Positions 10,879-23,335 of a stretch of 64,000 nt of DNA are shown here, piece after piece; positions within the stretch are counted from its first letter, which is position 1, and each line of letters opens with the position of its first letter. The stretch is from Saccopteryx bilineata. Its lineage: Eukaryota; Chordata; Mammalia; Chiroptera; Emballonuridae. Location of the stretch: the NCBI RefSeq assembly GCF_036850765.1, contig NC_089491.1, positions 94,954,740 through 95,018,739 of the forward strand. Direction: 5' to 3'. Both the position numbers and the translations under genes were made by a program. The notes under the pieces are model-generated. The model worked only from the letters and a program-made list of their open reading frames with translations. It searched no databases and had not been told where the DNA came from.

Positions 10879-12760
10879 TTATAATGGAGGAATGGCTGAA
10901 TGTGTCAAGGTAGAAAACAGGTAAGTCCTTAGGCTGCAACAATAACTGTCACAAGGTTATGCAGCCACTGAAACTAGTGTTCCTGAAGAGCTTCTAATAA
11001 CACTGAAAAATAGCTGTCATTAATATTAGGTTAAAAGATTTTAGTTACTCTAAAAATGTCTAGAAAAATAAAAAGCCAACACTCTCATTGCATCACATTG
11101 GCATAACGCTCAGGGCATTGCCCAAGCCCATGGAGGGCTGGCACCCAGGACTGTGCTCTGCTGACCCCCACCCAGCAGAGGCAGGAGCAGAAGCTCAGCA
11201 ATTAATGCCTGGCTTCTCCTTCTCATGCGGGTGCTGGTCACAGAGTCACATGACACACGCAGACCCATGAAGAGATTCTAACGAGACTCCCCATAGCACT
11301 ATGGCGTGTGTTTGATTTTGAACAGAACACAGTCAAGACCTAGCCTATTCAAGAAAAACTTTTACCTCCCCCTTAACTGCCTAAAAGTATCTAGCTGGGG
11401 TGTGGAAGCTGGCCCAGAAAAGGAGCTATTAGCAGAGATAACTTTTTATCTGGAAGACCTGTCTGTACAGCAGGTCAACCATCTGCTCTTCTTACTGTCC
11501 TATAATTACCTATCTGCCCTTGGGAGCCCCAAACCCCACCCCATTCCTTAGCTCTGGCTGCCATATAGGCCTCAACTGTTCAATTGGTCCCTGGGTCTCA
11601 TATTTTTATGGGGCTTGTAAAAAAAATTAATAAACAGAGCTATTTTAAAATGGAGCCCGCCTGCCTTGCATGTGTTGCTCCTAAAACCTTTGGTATGTTA
11701 AAACTGGGAAAAACAAACTGAACTGAGCCTAAAGCGAGTGTAACAAGAAAGCAGGTATTAGGAATACTGGACTGATGGCTATTAGACTTTAGAATTTGTT
11801 TCATTATGTTATCTGCACCAATAGAAATGCCTCCCTTTTATTGATGCAATTGGTCTCCTTCCTTTTCTCATAAATACCCCTTGACTTTGTCTCCTAATCA
11901 TAACCCTGTTTGGGTTTCTGCCTAAAAATCAATTCTGCCTGAGTAGCTATCTATTAGCTACTATATTAATAGTAGCTAGCTATTAAATTCAAATAAATGC
12001 TTATTGCCTCTCACTTTGGCCTGTGATTTTTAGAATAATGGGTCCCCATGAATAATTAAATTTGTTTTTCTCCTGTTAATATGTCTTATGCCAATTTGAT
12101 TGTTAGACCAGCTAAGGAACTTAGAAAGCTAACAGAAGAATTTTTCTTCCCTGACAATACATACTATATATTACAGTATAAATATTTAGCAGAGGAGTAT
12201 AAAAGACACCCCCAATTTTGGTTAGATGGCCTGATAGTCTGAATCATAATTATTGAATAGTAAAATTTTGTCTAAATCTCTTAAAATAGTTATTTTTTTT
12301 CTCTCCAGTTCCCAAAGAGTGTGGTTAAACCAAATGAGCTGTAAGTCTCTTTTCATTGTAAAATTCTGTGACTTCAGTGGGACAATGTGTATACATGCAG
12401 AACAGGGGAGAGCCCAAGATGGAAAACCTACCTGCGTAAGCAGAGGTCAGGGAGAGACTGGAGAAAGCAGCAGGCTATTCTGTTACCGGAACAAGCAGGA
12501 ATTCATGTTGTTTGTTGCCCTTTTTTGCCAATTTTATAAGAGACAGGGACCAAGTAAGTATAAGAGCATCTTTAATTCAAATTGCAGCAACTTAAGAAGG
12601 CAGGGGACTTTTGTCCAAAAGAACTGCCTTAACACTCTCCTGGTGCTGCTGGTTTTTATAGGGCTTCAGGGGTCGTTAGTAATGGTGTAAGGGGCAAAAA
12701 AAGTCTGTGCAGTTAGTCACGTAACAGTGTGCAGGAGGTGGGGGTTCAGTTGCAGGAATG
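10879..12760. other. non-coding stretch with LTR-like pieces
   Basis: Bases 11306-11640 and 11640-12060 look like LTR material. The latter has a TATA-like 'tcataaatacccctt', then AATAAATGC about 110 bp later and a TTTGGCCTGTGATT end region. Bases 12520-12720 resemble a minus-strand LTR end. Families not recognised. No protein-coding signal. Confidence 0.4.
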
Positions 12761-12761
12761 T

Positions 12762-13262
12762 CTCCTCTGCAAGTTCTTCTGATGAAACATAGACCCAGTC
12801 AGCATGGTCCTATCTGGTGTCCATGGTAAATTTTCAAGACAGCCGGGGTCAGGTGTCTTCCCAGGAACAGCCAGGACTTGACGCCTCTGGGAATTAATTG
12901 CCTGGGAAAAGTTTCCCTGTTTTCTTAGGATACAAAGTAAAGATTTAAGATTGGTGAACTAAGTTCCTAATTAATTTAAACTTTTCACAGAAAATCCTGT
13001 GGCTAGGCTTTTATAAACAACCATTGTGATTTAAACTCCCTTAACAGTCAGGTCCTCCCCAGTGTAAACTCCCACCATCACCACCACCACCAACATTCCT
13101 ACAAAGGTAAACTTTTCTCTGCATTTCAAAGTAAATGCCAAGGAGCCAGTAAGAGAGACTAGCCAGCAGATTAACTATTTTCCTAGTCTTTACATATCTC
13201 CTATTCATTACAACTAAAAAACTACTATTACTGAAGCCAAATTTCTCTCTCTTGGGCTCCTC
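12762..13262. repeat. dispersed repeat X, copy 2
   Basis: Aligns with 271-670 plus 1068-1160 (see copy 1). It is uninterrupted here and so shows the pre-SINE structure. A short CAC-rich run lies at 13074-13094. Confidence 0.65.
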
Positions 13263-14820
13263 TATCAGCTCCCGTGCAGTCATTAACAAAGTTGATGTGA
13301 GGTGTGTCTTGGATGGTGGCAAGAAGAAATAGATTTCCCCCATGCTTTTGGCAGGGGCTGAAGAAGTATATAGAGCAGGGTAGGACAGATGGGGGTACTG
13401 GTATATGACTGATGCCAGGTAAGGGAAAACACCATACATGCTTGTCCAGGGCAGGGCAACAGCCTGTTTCAGGAACCAGAATGCCTGAGACACAGAAATG
13501 AATCAGACAGTCTGTGAGAGGATTTAAAGGACACAATCTCTGGTCTGGCCCAGATCTAGCTCATGAATCTGGCAGTGGTCACATCATGGAATAGTTTTTC
13601 CTCCACAGACAAGATACTTCATCTACCAAGAGCTTGTCTCAGACCCTTCCCTGTACCCCTGACAGGAACCCCACATGGTAGAATCACAGCCCAGCGCCTG
13701 GCCGGAACACCCTCACCAAGCACCAGCCCTGAGAATGACAGTGCCTCACAGCCCGCTCCCAGGGGACCTCTGCTGCATATATTTCGTGACACTCCTTTCC
13801 TTTCCCTTCTCCCCACGCCCATATGCTTCCTCACTCTTTTTTGAACAAAGAATTGACTGAGTAAACAACAGGCACAAGCCAGCAACCATCTGACACAGGG
13901 TGGTTATGGGAAGATTAGCAGCTGTGTCCTGGGGTCATTTCTTGCTCTGCTACCACCAGCATTTCCAGGAGTATAAATGGAAGAGGGTGGCTACTTCTTA
14001 AACCCCTTTTCAAGGGCACCTCCCTGCCTACTCTCAGGCCAGGAGGTTCAGCTGGGACAGATGCTCCTGTCCTTGTCCAGGTTGTGTCCAGAAACTGCTT
14101 CACCTTGGGCTGGAAGGGTTGAGGCTTAGGCCTCTCATCAGTTCGTGACTTTTGCTTGTGATGATAAAGTCTGACCTCACCTTTATGTTGTAATCCAAAA
14201 CACAACTACAATCCCTGAAAACAACCCTCCTCCTCAGAACAAATTCTTCCTGCGGCTAATGAGTTAGGCATCATGACTGGCTTCTATGAGCAGGTACAGG
14301 TCTACTTGGCTCCATGTCCCCATCATGAGCCCAGGCTGGAACTCATAATAGGTGCTTAGCAAACATCTGGGAAATGATGTCTGTGAGCACGTCATGTACT
14401 TCCTCATAAAGAGTTTGGCCTGATTAAGTACTTGGGAATCCATCTCACACGTGAATTCACATTGAAACAAACAAACAAAAATTAAACAGCAAACAAAAAG
14501 AAAAAAAAAAGCCAAGCAAAATTCTTACTTTTTCTTTTTATAATAACCACTTCGAGATTTTTTTTTTAAATAACAAGTATCAATTTCTTCTGAAAATCCA
14601 TCCATCAATTTTCTGACCCCTCTGGAATCTCCGCTGTACTTGTCTGATGTCAATAACACCATGGCTGTGGTGTGCATCCCTCTGCAAGCTCTGCAGCTAC
14701 CTGGATATTTTTAGGTTCCTCCACCTTTATGTTCTCTTCTTTTACAACAATTATGGTAAAAGAGTCATAATAGAAAATTTGTCACTTTAACCATTTGAAG
14801 TGCACAGAACAGTGGCATTA
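13263..14820. other. unrecognised stretch
   Basis: Several 60-150 codon open frames exist on both strands but none resembles a known family or has a consistent splice structure. About 14740-14820 ('gtcactttaaccatttgaag', 'acagaacagtggcatta') begins an ancient L1-like repeat that continues after 15547. Confidence 0.45.
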
Positions 14821-14834
14821 AGGACATCACATTG

Positions 14835-15185
14835 GCCTGACCAGGAGGTGGCGCAGTGATAGAGCGTCAGACTGGGATGCGGAGGACCCAGGTTTGAGAC
14901 CCTGAGGTCGCCAGCTTGAGCGAGGGCTCATCTGGTTTGAGCAAAAGCTCACCAGCTTGGACCCAAGGTCGCTGGCTTGAGCAAAGGGGTTACTCGGTTT
15001 GCTGTAGCCCCACGGTCAAGGCACATATAAGAAAGCAATCAATGAACAACTAAAGTGTCACAACGAAAAACTAATGATTGATGCTTCTCATCTCTCTCCG
15101 TTCCTGTCTCTCTGTCCCTATCTCTCTCTCTCTCTGACTCTCTCTCTGTCTCTGTAATAAATAAATAAATAAAAAATAAAAAAAA
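14835..15185 (+). mobile_element. type B SINE
   Basis: Full type B element with CT-rich end and AATAAATAAATAAA tail. Flanked by AGGACATCACATTG at 14821-14834 and 15186-15199. Confidence 0.94.
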
Positions 15186-15199
15186 AGGACATCACATTG

Positions 15200-15532
15200 T
15201 GTTTTGGGTTTTTTTAAATTTTTTACAGGGACAGAGAGAGAGTCAGAGAGAGGAATAGACAGGGACAGAGAGAGATGAGAAGCATCAATCATCAGTTTTT
15301 CGTTGCAACACCTTAGTTGTTCATTGATTGCTCTCTCATATGTGCCTTGACCGCAGGCCTTCAGCAGACTAAGTAACCCCTTGCTTGAGCCAGCGACCTT
15401 GGGTCCAAGCTGGTGAGCTTTTTGCTCAAGCCAGATGAGCCCGCGCTCAAACTGGCGATCTCGGGGTCTCGAACCTGGGTCTTCAGCATACCAGTCCGAC
15501 ACTCTATCCACTGTGCCACCGCCTGGTCAGGC
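15200..15532 (-). mobile_element. second type B SINE at the same target, opposite strand
   Basis: Full minus-strand type B element whose tail abuts the middle copy of AGGACATCACATTG (15186-15199). A third copy of that 14-mer follows at 15533-15546. The flanking ancient repeat resumes at 15547. Confidence 0.93.
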
Positions 15533-15620
15533 AGGACATCACATTGTTGTGCAACCATCACTACCATCCACCTCCAGATCTTTTTCTCATAGTGTAAGCT
15601 GAAATAATCATTTTACTCTT

Positions 15621-15996
15621 TTTTTTTTTCTTTTTTTTGTATTTTTCTGAAGCTGGAAGTGGGGAGAGACAGTCAGACTCCCGCATGCGCCCAACCAGGA
15701 TCCACCCGGCACACCCACCAGGGCCCCCCCCCTGCCCACCAGGGGGGATGCTCCGCCACAACCAGAGCCACTCTAGCACCTGGGGCAGAGGCCAAAGAGC
15801 CATCCCCAGCGCCTGGGCCATCGTTGCTCCAATGGAGCCTCGGCTGCGGGAGGGGAAGAGAGAGACAGAGAGGAAGGAGAGGGGGAGGGGTGGAGAAGCA
15901 GATGGGCGCTTCTCCTGTGTGCCCTGGCTGGGGATCGAACCCAGGACCTCTGAACGCCAGGCCGACACTCTACCACTGAGCCAGCCGGCCAGGGCC
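15621..15996 (-). mobile_element. type A SINE
   Basis: Complete minus-strand element. Target duplication TCATTTTACTCTT at 15608-15620 and 15997-16009. Confidence 0.94.
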
Positions 15997-16009
15997 TCAT
16001 TTTACTCTT

Positions 16010-16572
16010 AATGAAGCCTTTCCACTTCCAAGCCCAGATCTCCCACCACTTTCTTGCTGTCACAGCCTGCCTGGCAGCCAGCCGCTGTTTATGCACAAAC
16101 AGCCCGGCCCTGTTCGCTTTTCTAGGGTGACCCCATCTAGGGTTTAGTAACATCGTGTGGACTCTGACGGGACCAAATGTAGCTTTATGATTTCAGGGAC
16201 TTCTGTAGATATGTTTGCAAACATGTTTGTGCAAAAATAACCTTCAGAATTCCTATTTTGTGTTTTGATTCTTCTTTAAAGGTGAGGGATCCAGATTTTA
16301 GAACCAATCAAAACTCCCAGAATTGCTCTCCTGCTCCCACCATAGAATCTCTGGGTACCTGGGGTGCTGTTGTCCATATGAGGACCTCAGGCACCCAAGG
16401 CAGCCCAAGCTGGGACTTTGTAGCAAGGGGCAGCCACAGCCCAGATGGCACACATATGCTACTAAAATTCCATGGCACACCCAAAAATATATTTTTTGTC
16501 AATCTGACAAAAAAGATGGGTATAATTTAGATTCATTCACACTGGCTGGCTATTGTTGTGTTAGCTGTTGTC
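16010..16572. other. unrecognised stretch
   Basis: No gene or repeat recognised. Open frames of 60-90 codons occur on both strands without family resemblance. Confidence 0.45.
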
Positions 16573-16573
16573 A

Positions 16574-16946
16574 TTTTTTTTTTAATTCAGTGAGAGGAGG
16601 GGAGGCAGAGACAGACTCTTGCATGCGCCCGGACTGGGATCCACCCGGCAAGCCCACTAGGAGGCGATGCTCTGCCCATCTGGGGCCTTTGCTCTGTTGC
16701 GACCAGAGCCATTTTTTAGCACCTGAGGCAGAGGCCATAGAGCCAGCTCCAGCGTCCAAGGCCAACTTGCTCCAATCAAGCCATGGCTGCAGGAGGGGGG
16801 AAAAAGAGAGAGATAGAGAGAAAAGTAAAAGGGAGAGGGGTGAAGAAGTAGATGGCAGCTTCTCCTGTGTGCCCTAACTGGGAATCGAACTCAGGACATC
16901 CACACAACAGGCAAACGCTCTACCTCTGAGCCAACTAGCCAGGGCT
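16574..16946 (-). mobile_element. old type A SINE
   Basis: Minus-strand element with recognisable head ('gagccaactagccagggc' on plus) and tail side, but numerous substitutions and a short indel in the middle. Confidence 0.85.
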
Positions 16947-17175
16947 GCATGTATTCTTTAAATGAAAAATTCAACTGGTAAGAATACAATAAAACAATGA
17001 ATACAATGATGAGGTAATTAATGAGCATGCTCATATAATGGATTAAAGTCTGTGCTGTAGCATATGGGCCACAAAAGCATATCAATACACATTAATTGTC
17101 CACCTATACATAAAACTAAAACTTGCTATACTTAATGTAATTGTAACCATTTATTTCCATTAAAAACTTGTAAAT

Positions 17176-17577
17176 AGCCCTGGCCGGTTGGCTCAGCAGT
17201 AGAGCGTCGGCCTAGCGTGCGGAGGACCCGGGTTCGATTCCCGGCCAGGGCACACAGGAGAAGCACCCATTTGCTTCTCCACCCCTCCACCACACTTTCC
17301 TCTCTGTCTCTCTCTTCCCCTCCCGCAGTCAAGGCTCCATTGGAGCAAAGATGGCCCGGGCGCTGGGGATGGCTCTGTGGCCTCTGCCTCAGGCGCTAGA
17401 GTGGCTCTGGTCGCAACATGGCAACGCCCAGGATGGGCAGAGCATCGCCCCATGGTGGGCAGAGCATCACCCCATGGTGGGTGTGCCGGGTGGATCCCGG
17501 TCGGGCACATGCGGGAGTCTGTCTGACTGTCTCTCCCTGTTTCCAGCTTCAGAAAAATGAAAAAAAAAAACAAAAAA
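17176..17577 (+). mobile_element. type A SINE
   Basis: Full-length element. Target duplication AAAAACTTGTAAAT at 17162-17175 and 17578-17591. Very similar to the copy at 8268, including the 'tcgcaacatggc' variant. Confidence 0.94.
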
Positions 17578-17640
17578 AAAAACTTGTAAATATTTCAGTC
17601 AGTAGCTTTATGATAGGGATGACCTAAGAATACTTACATT

Positions 17641-17644
17641 TGTG

Positions 17645-17722
<78 letters not shown>
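17641..17722. repeat. (TG)n(TA)n(CA)n palindromic microsatellite
   Basis: A TG run, then a TA run, then a CA run. Because TG and CA are complements the tract is largely self-complementary and could fold into a long hairpin or cruciform. Confidence 0.97.
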
Positions 17723-17723
<1 letters not shown>

Positions 17724-20700
17724 CAGCCAGGTGGGACAATAAAAGGGCAGTTGGAGTTCTAGTAAATTCATGTATCTATCAATATATTTGAATATATTTA
17801 TGAATATGCATATGTGTAATTTGTATGTCTGTGTATATACATACATATACATATATATATATAATTCCATTCTATTACTTTAAAAGTGCTTATACAAACT
17901 CAGGAAGACTTTAATTATGTAAATTTATAAATTGTCAAATTATAATAGTTAAAAATTCATTTAATTATTGCATATGCTCTGAGATCACAAGATTTTCCTA
18001 TAATGCTCAGAGACGATACATGCAAATAAAATACAATTATTAGGTCTTTGGAAGGTCATTGGAAGGTTTGTCGACAATCAGCTGGTCACTGTATTTTCCA
18101 TATATGACATCAGTGCATACGGCTATTATTTGAAGAACATAACTTCACTGGGTAGTAAGTTACTGAGAATGTAACCAAAAACGCAGGGTTGGCTGGCTGC
18201 CACATGGAAAGGCAAACTTCTGAGACCTGTGCTGGTGCAAAAGGAAAGAGGTTTATTCAGGTGCCGTGGCCCGGGAGAAAGTTGGACTCCCATCTCAGAG
18301 ATCATCTTCCCTTCCTGCTCAAACCCAGGGTTCTTACAAAGACAAGGAAGGGAACATTTATTTCTATCCAATTATCTTTCTGGCTTTTAGCACTTGGGCC
18401 CTGTCCACTCCCCTTTCTAGCCTTGACACACTCAGTGTAAGAACCTCCCCCTGCACCAGCTTGGCCAGTGGGGGAGACTTCTGTTCCTACTGTTATTGAA
18501 CTAATCGCATGTTCTCTTATATTATAATTTTTGAATAGGTCTTAACTCCTCTACCAGATCGTAAACATCAAAACCATAACTTTTTATTTCTAAAATGACC
18601 AAAACACTGTCTTGAATATTTGGCATGAATTCATTTTTAGAAATAAATGAACAAAGGAAATCTACAAGTTTATGATTCTTTATTTCTCTTATTAGGTACC
18701 TGAAAAATACGGTTAGCTAAGGAAGAAGAGAATTTAAGTTATAAAAGATGATCACTCCCAGCGGTGCCTCCAAAAAAAAAAAAAAAAAAAAAAAAAGATC
18801 ATCACCACTGGACAAGTTTGTTGACAGAAAATCCTTGAAATAATTAAAATTTTCAACCAGAGAAAACCATCAGAAAACAAGTAAAAGTATTATCTCAGTA
18901 TTTTTCAGATCTGCTAATAAAAATCCCTCTTTGGCATAACAAATTGATTAGGTAGTTAATATCAGGGAATTAGAAAGTTTGTCTCATCTGAAAAAATAAT
19001 GTTTTGAAAATCTTTCAGGGACTTAAAATAGAATTTGAGTCTATGCTGAGAACAGTGCCAAAATTAGTACCAAAATTAGTACTAACTAAAAGAGTGCTCG
19101 ATACTTCCTGAAATACATTCCTAATGTGATAGTGGACTACCTGTAAGAGCAGAAATTATAACGTGTTATGATGTGCAAATGAAGCATAGTAGTAAATATG
19201 CCTTTTCATAGGCCTGATAGAGTTGCAAAAGCAATGGAGAAAAAGGTCACTAAGGCCAATGATTAATTAATCTGCTCACAAAATCGAGGTTTTGTTTTCA
19301 GGGAATACTTAAAGTTACAAAAATCCACTGGATGAGATCATGCAGTTGACTTAGGTCACACAGCTGTCACTGCTATAAAAACTATTTCAAGGACTTAATC
19401 AAAATGTGCCTCAGCAGCATCAGAATATTACTGAAAAGCCTTTATCTTTATTCTAGTTTGGAATTTATTTCATGAACTCAGGAGGTCAGCCAAAACTAAC
19501 AACTGGCCTTATAAATTGGAAATTTTTACATATAGTATTTAGTATTAGCCATTTCAGCAAATGTTTGCAATGCTAGCAAGAGTATATGAATGATTTAGAA
19601 AAATATAAATATGTATACTTTGTATAAATAAAATGCATGTATAACTTCATGTGAGATAGAAACAACACTTGTCACTATAAAAACTACAATGTTATATTTT
19701 GTTTATTAAGAAATTAGGGTAAGGTGTTCTTTGGGAATAAGAAGACAATTCTTCCATTATCAGAAAACCTGAACACAGAATAAGTAAATGTATTTTAATT
19801 TAGGTCCAGACGACCTTATCTTTTTACTCCATCTAGTAACGCTTCTATTAGTAACCACCAGATGGCAGAAGACCATCAAATAATCTCAAAATATATATGA
19901 GTTACATAAACTGGCATTGTGGAAAAATGATTCCTCAGTTTTGCTTGGAATGATTCCCAAGTCCACTTTGGAAAGTTAAAAGTGATTCTGGACAATATCA
20001 TTTAAAGATTTTTGTCCTCAAAATTTAATCAGGTTCTAGAGGTTGAGAATGATTTAAAGTGAACAATTCTCTTCCCCCACAAAGGAAACTATCTTAAAAT
20101 GAATTAAAGTTTTATGCATGCACACAAAACATAAAAACTGCTTGAGAAAAGATAAAATTATTAGCTGCAAAATACCCAAAAGACTACTGCCTAAATAGCA
20201 CAAACATTTTTGGTCAGATGTCTGTTTATCTTGACTTACTGGTAGAAATCACAGATGATTCATAGTTTAAGAATCAGCATTAACATAAGAATTCTAAAAA
20301 AAAAAGTTATATTTGTCAAGTTTTCATTGCTTTGTTCTTTTATGTATACATCCATAAGAGTTTAGAGATAATTTTTAAAATTTTTCATTTATAACTTAAT
20401 TATAAATCATTTTTAAAAAACACTTCTTTTGTTTATTGGTAATCAATAACTTAGTAATAAGTTAAAAAGCTATTTAATCTTGTATTTTAGACACTGAAAT
20501 ATAGGACTTTATGGGGGAAGGATATATACTTTGGAATGTATTCAATAGAGAAGCACATACTTCTGTTTTTAGTCTGTGATCTTGCCAAAGTGTTGCCCTT
20601 CTGTAAGATAGACTGGATCTTTTAAACTCCAGTTAACTCCATATACATACACTACTTAGTGTTCCAGTTTAAGCTGGGTAATTACCATAAAATAAGTTAT

Positions 20701-21600
20701 TAATTTGCACTAAATTTTTCAGGTTTTCTTTATGTTTCTTATTGAAATTAGTTTATCTTATTAGAAAGACATATACTCTACAAAGCACATTATCTGAATT
20801 TAAAATCAGAAGGGTTTTCCAGATTAACATCTACTCAGACACCAAATACAAGCTGCCAATGGACATAATAAATAGTAACAAATATTTTTATGATTACAGG
20901 GAATTCAGACCATGTTAAGGTTTCATTTCTTATAGCAGAACTGAATCACACTCCCTGATTACTTTCCACAAGCTACATGTGATCTGAGTCATAGTTACTG
21001 ATTCTTTAAGGAATGATAGCCAAGAATGAAAAGCCAGTCTCTGCAAGTCCTGGACCATGAGCCAGATATGACAAGTCTGTGGTCCATGGCAAGTCACATA
21101 CAATACAAGTAAGTGCTTTGAGTACACATGCAAAGGATCCTCACATATAAAGAATGAGTGTGTATTCTCCTTTTTCAGGGTGCAATAAATTTTCTCACTT
21201 AAAAACTTACTTTTAATATTCAATTCTCATCCACTTCCACTTGACTGCAGGCTCTTTTGGCATACAAATAAAGGAGTTGCTGTCCCTGCCTCTTAGTAAG
21301 CTCATTCCTGTGATACTTTCTAGCACTTATATCTAGTAAGCTGTAAAATATAATGGATATATACTTAGTATCTAAATCCTAAACTTCATCTTTAGAGGAA
21401 TAAAAATAAACTTGTAAAAAAATTTTCCAAATAGACCAAATTAAGTTGTGATTTTCAAAACAACATCTTTTCCTCGCCAAAAGTTTTAAGAGCTTTACAA
21501 AGTTTTAGCTGACAGAAAATTATTTATTCTCTAACCATTTATATAAAATTATATGAAGGTTACATACCTTATGCATAGGGATGCGTATGACTTGGGGAGC
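17723..21600. other. AT-rich gene-poor stretch
   Basis: No credible exon. Bases 18190-18505 look like a minus-strand LTR fragment ('ggaaagaggtttattcagg' contains the complement of AATAAA). A poly-A run lies at 18772-18796. The remainder (18.5-21.6 kb) is AT-rich, with short frames only, and appears to be old intergenic DNA. Confidence 0.5.
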
Positions 21601-21619
21601 AAATACGAAAGCACTGGAT

Positions 21620-23335
21620 GTCACGAGGAAACAGGAAAAGTGGACAAAGAAAATGAAAAGACTTGGAGCACAAAGGATTGACTCAGCAATTTAGAGGACA
21701 AGATAAATGTAAACACAGATGCAGAACAGCAAAAAGAAAAGAGGCTCAAGAAGGCTGAGGAAACTCCAAGAGACTGTGGTGATAACATGAAGAGAACAAC
21801 ATCCGCATCAGAGCAGTTCCTGAAGGAGGAGAGAAGGAACACAAGATAGAGAACTTGTTTGAAGAAATCATAGCTGAAAACTTCCCTGAATGGATGAAGA
21901 AAAAAGTCACACAAATTCAAGAACAGAGAGCTTCAATGAAGATGATCCCAAAAAGGTCCACACCAAGACACATTATAATTAAATTGGCAAAGTGAAGAGA
22001 CACAGAATACTAAAAGCTGCAAGAGAAAAGCAATGAATTATCTACAAAGGAGCCCCCATAAGACTGACATCTGACTTATCAACAGAAACACTTAAAGCCA
22101 ATAGAAATATTCAAAATAATGCAAAACAAGAATACTAAACATCACTCATCATGACAGAAATGCAAATTAATATTTGTGCAATGAAATATTACCTCACAGC
22201 TGCTAGAATGGCTTTCATTAAGAAATCAACAAACAGCCTGACCAGGTGGTGGCGCAGTGGATAGAGCGTCAGACTGGGATGCAGAAGGACCCAGGTTCAA
22301 GACCCCGAGGTCGCCAGCTTGAGCGCAGGCTCATCTGGCTTGAGCAAAGAGCTTGCCAGCTTGGACCCAAGTCCCTGGCTCCAGCAGGGGGTTACTCAGT
22401 CTGCTGAAGGCCCGCAGTCAAGGCACATGTGAGAAAGCAATCAATGAACAACTAAGAAGTCGCAACACGCAACGAGAAACTGATGATTGATGCTTCTCAT
22501 CTCTCTCTGTTCCTGTCTGTCTGTATCTGTCTATCTCTGCCTCTGTAAAAAAAAAACAACAAAAACAAACAAACAAACAAAAAGAAATCAACAAATAATA
22601 AGTGCTGGCGAGGATGTGGAGAAAAAGGAACCCTCTTGCACTGCTGGCGGGAATGAAGACTTGTGCTGCCACTGTGGAAAACAGTATGGTGTCCTCAAAA
22701 AATTAAAAATGGAACTGCCTTATGGCCCAGCTATTTACTTCTAAGAATATATCCTAAGAAACCCAAAACATTAATTTTTAAAAAATATATGCACCCCCAT
22801 GTTGATGGCAGCATTGTGTACAATAACCAAGATCTGGAAACAGTCCAAGTGTCCATCAGTGGACAAATGGATAAAAACCGATGGTACATTTACACAATGG
22901 AATATTATGCAGCTGTGAAAAATAAAGAAATCTTACCTTTTGCAATGGCATGCCTGAACCTGGGGACTATTATGCTAAGTAATATAAGCCAGGCAGAGAA
23001 AGACACATACCATATGATCTCACTTATACATGGAATCTAATAAACACAATAAACTGAGGAACAAAATAGAAACAGAGGTAGGGTCCAGGGAACAGATGGA
23101 CAGCTGTCAGAGAGAAAGTGGAAGAGGGGACAGGATCAAATAAGGTGAAAGGATTGTGTAGTAATTCCCAGAGAGAAAGGGAGGAGGGAGGTGGGGTGGG
23201 TAAATGGGGTAAAATAGTGATGAAAAGACACTTTGCATGGGCCATGAGGGCACAACATGGGGGTTGAGGGTGTTATATTGAGTGGGACACTTGAAACCAT
23301 GTCAACACAATAAATTAAAAATAAAAATTAAAGAA
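21620..23335 (+). mobile_element. chimeric L1: ORF1 segment joined to ORF2 3' end
   Basis: About 21620-22125 translates, with stops and frameshifts, as the L1 ORF1 protein from the coiled-coil/RRM part through the conserved C-terminal block ('TPRHIIIKLAK' visible). Within about 20 bp it passes to the last part of ORF2 (about 22140-23040) and then to a G/A-rich 3' UTR and tail ending near 23335. Most of ORF2 (endonuclease and reverse transcriptase) is missing. A type B SINE interrupts it. Not active. Confidence 0.8.
22236..22581 (+). mobile_element. type B SINE inside L1
   Basis: Full type B element. Target duplication AAGAAATCAACAAA at 22220-22233 and 22582-22595. Confidence 0.92.
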
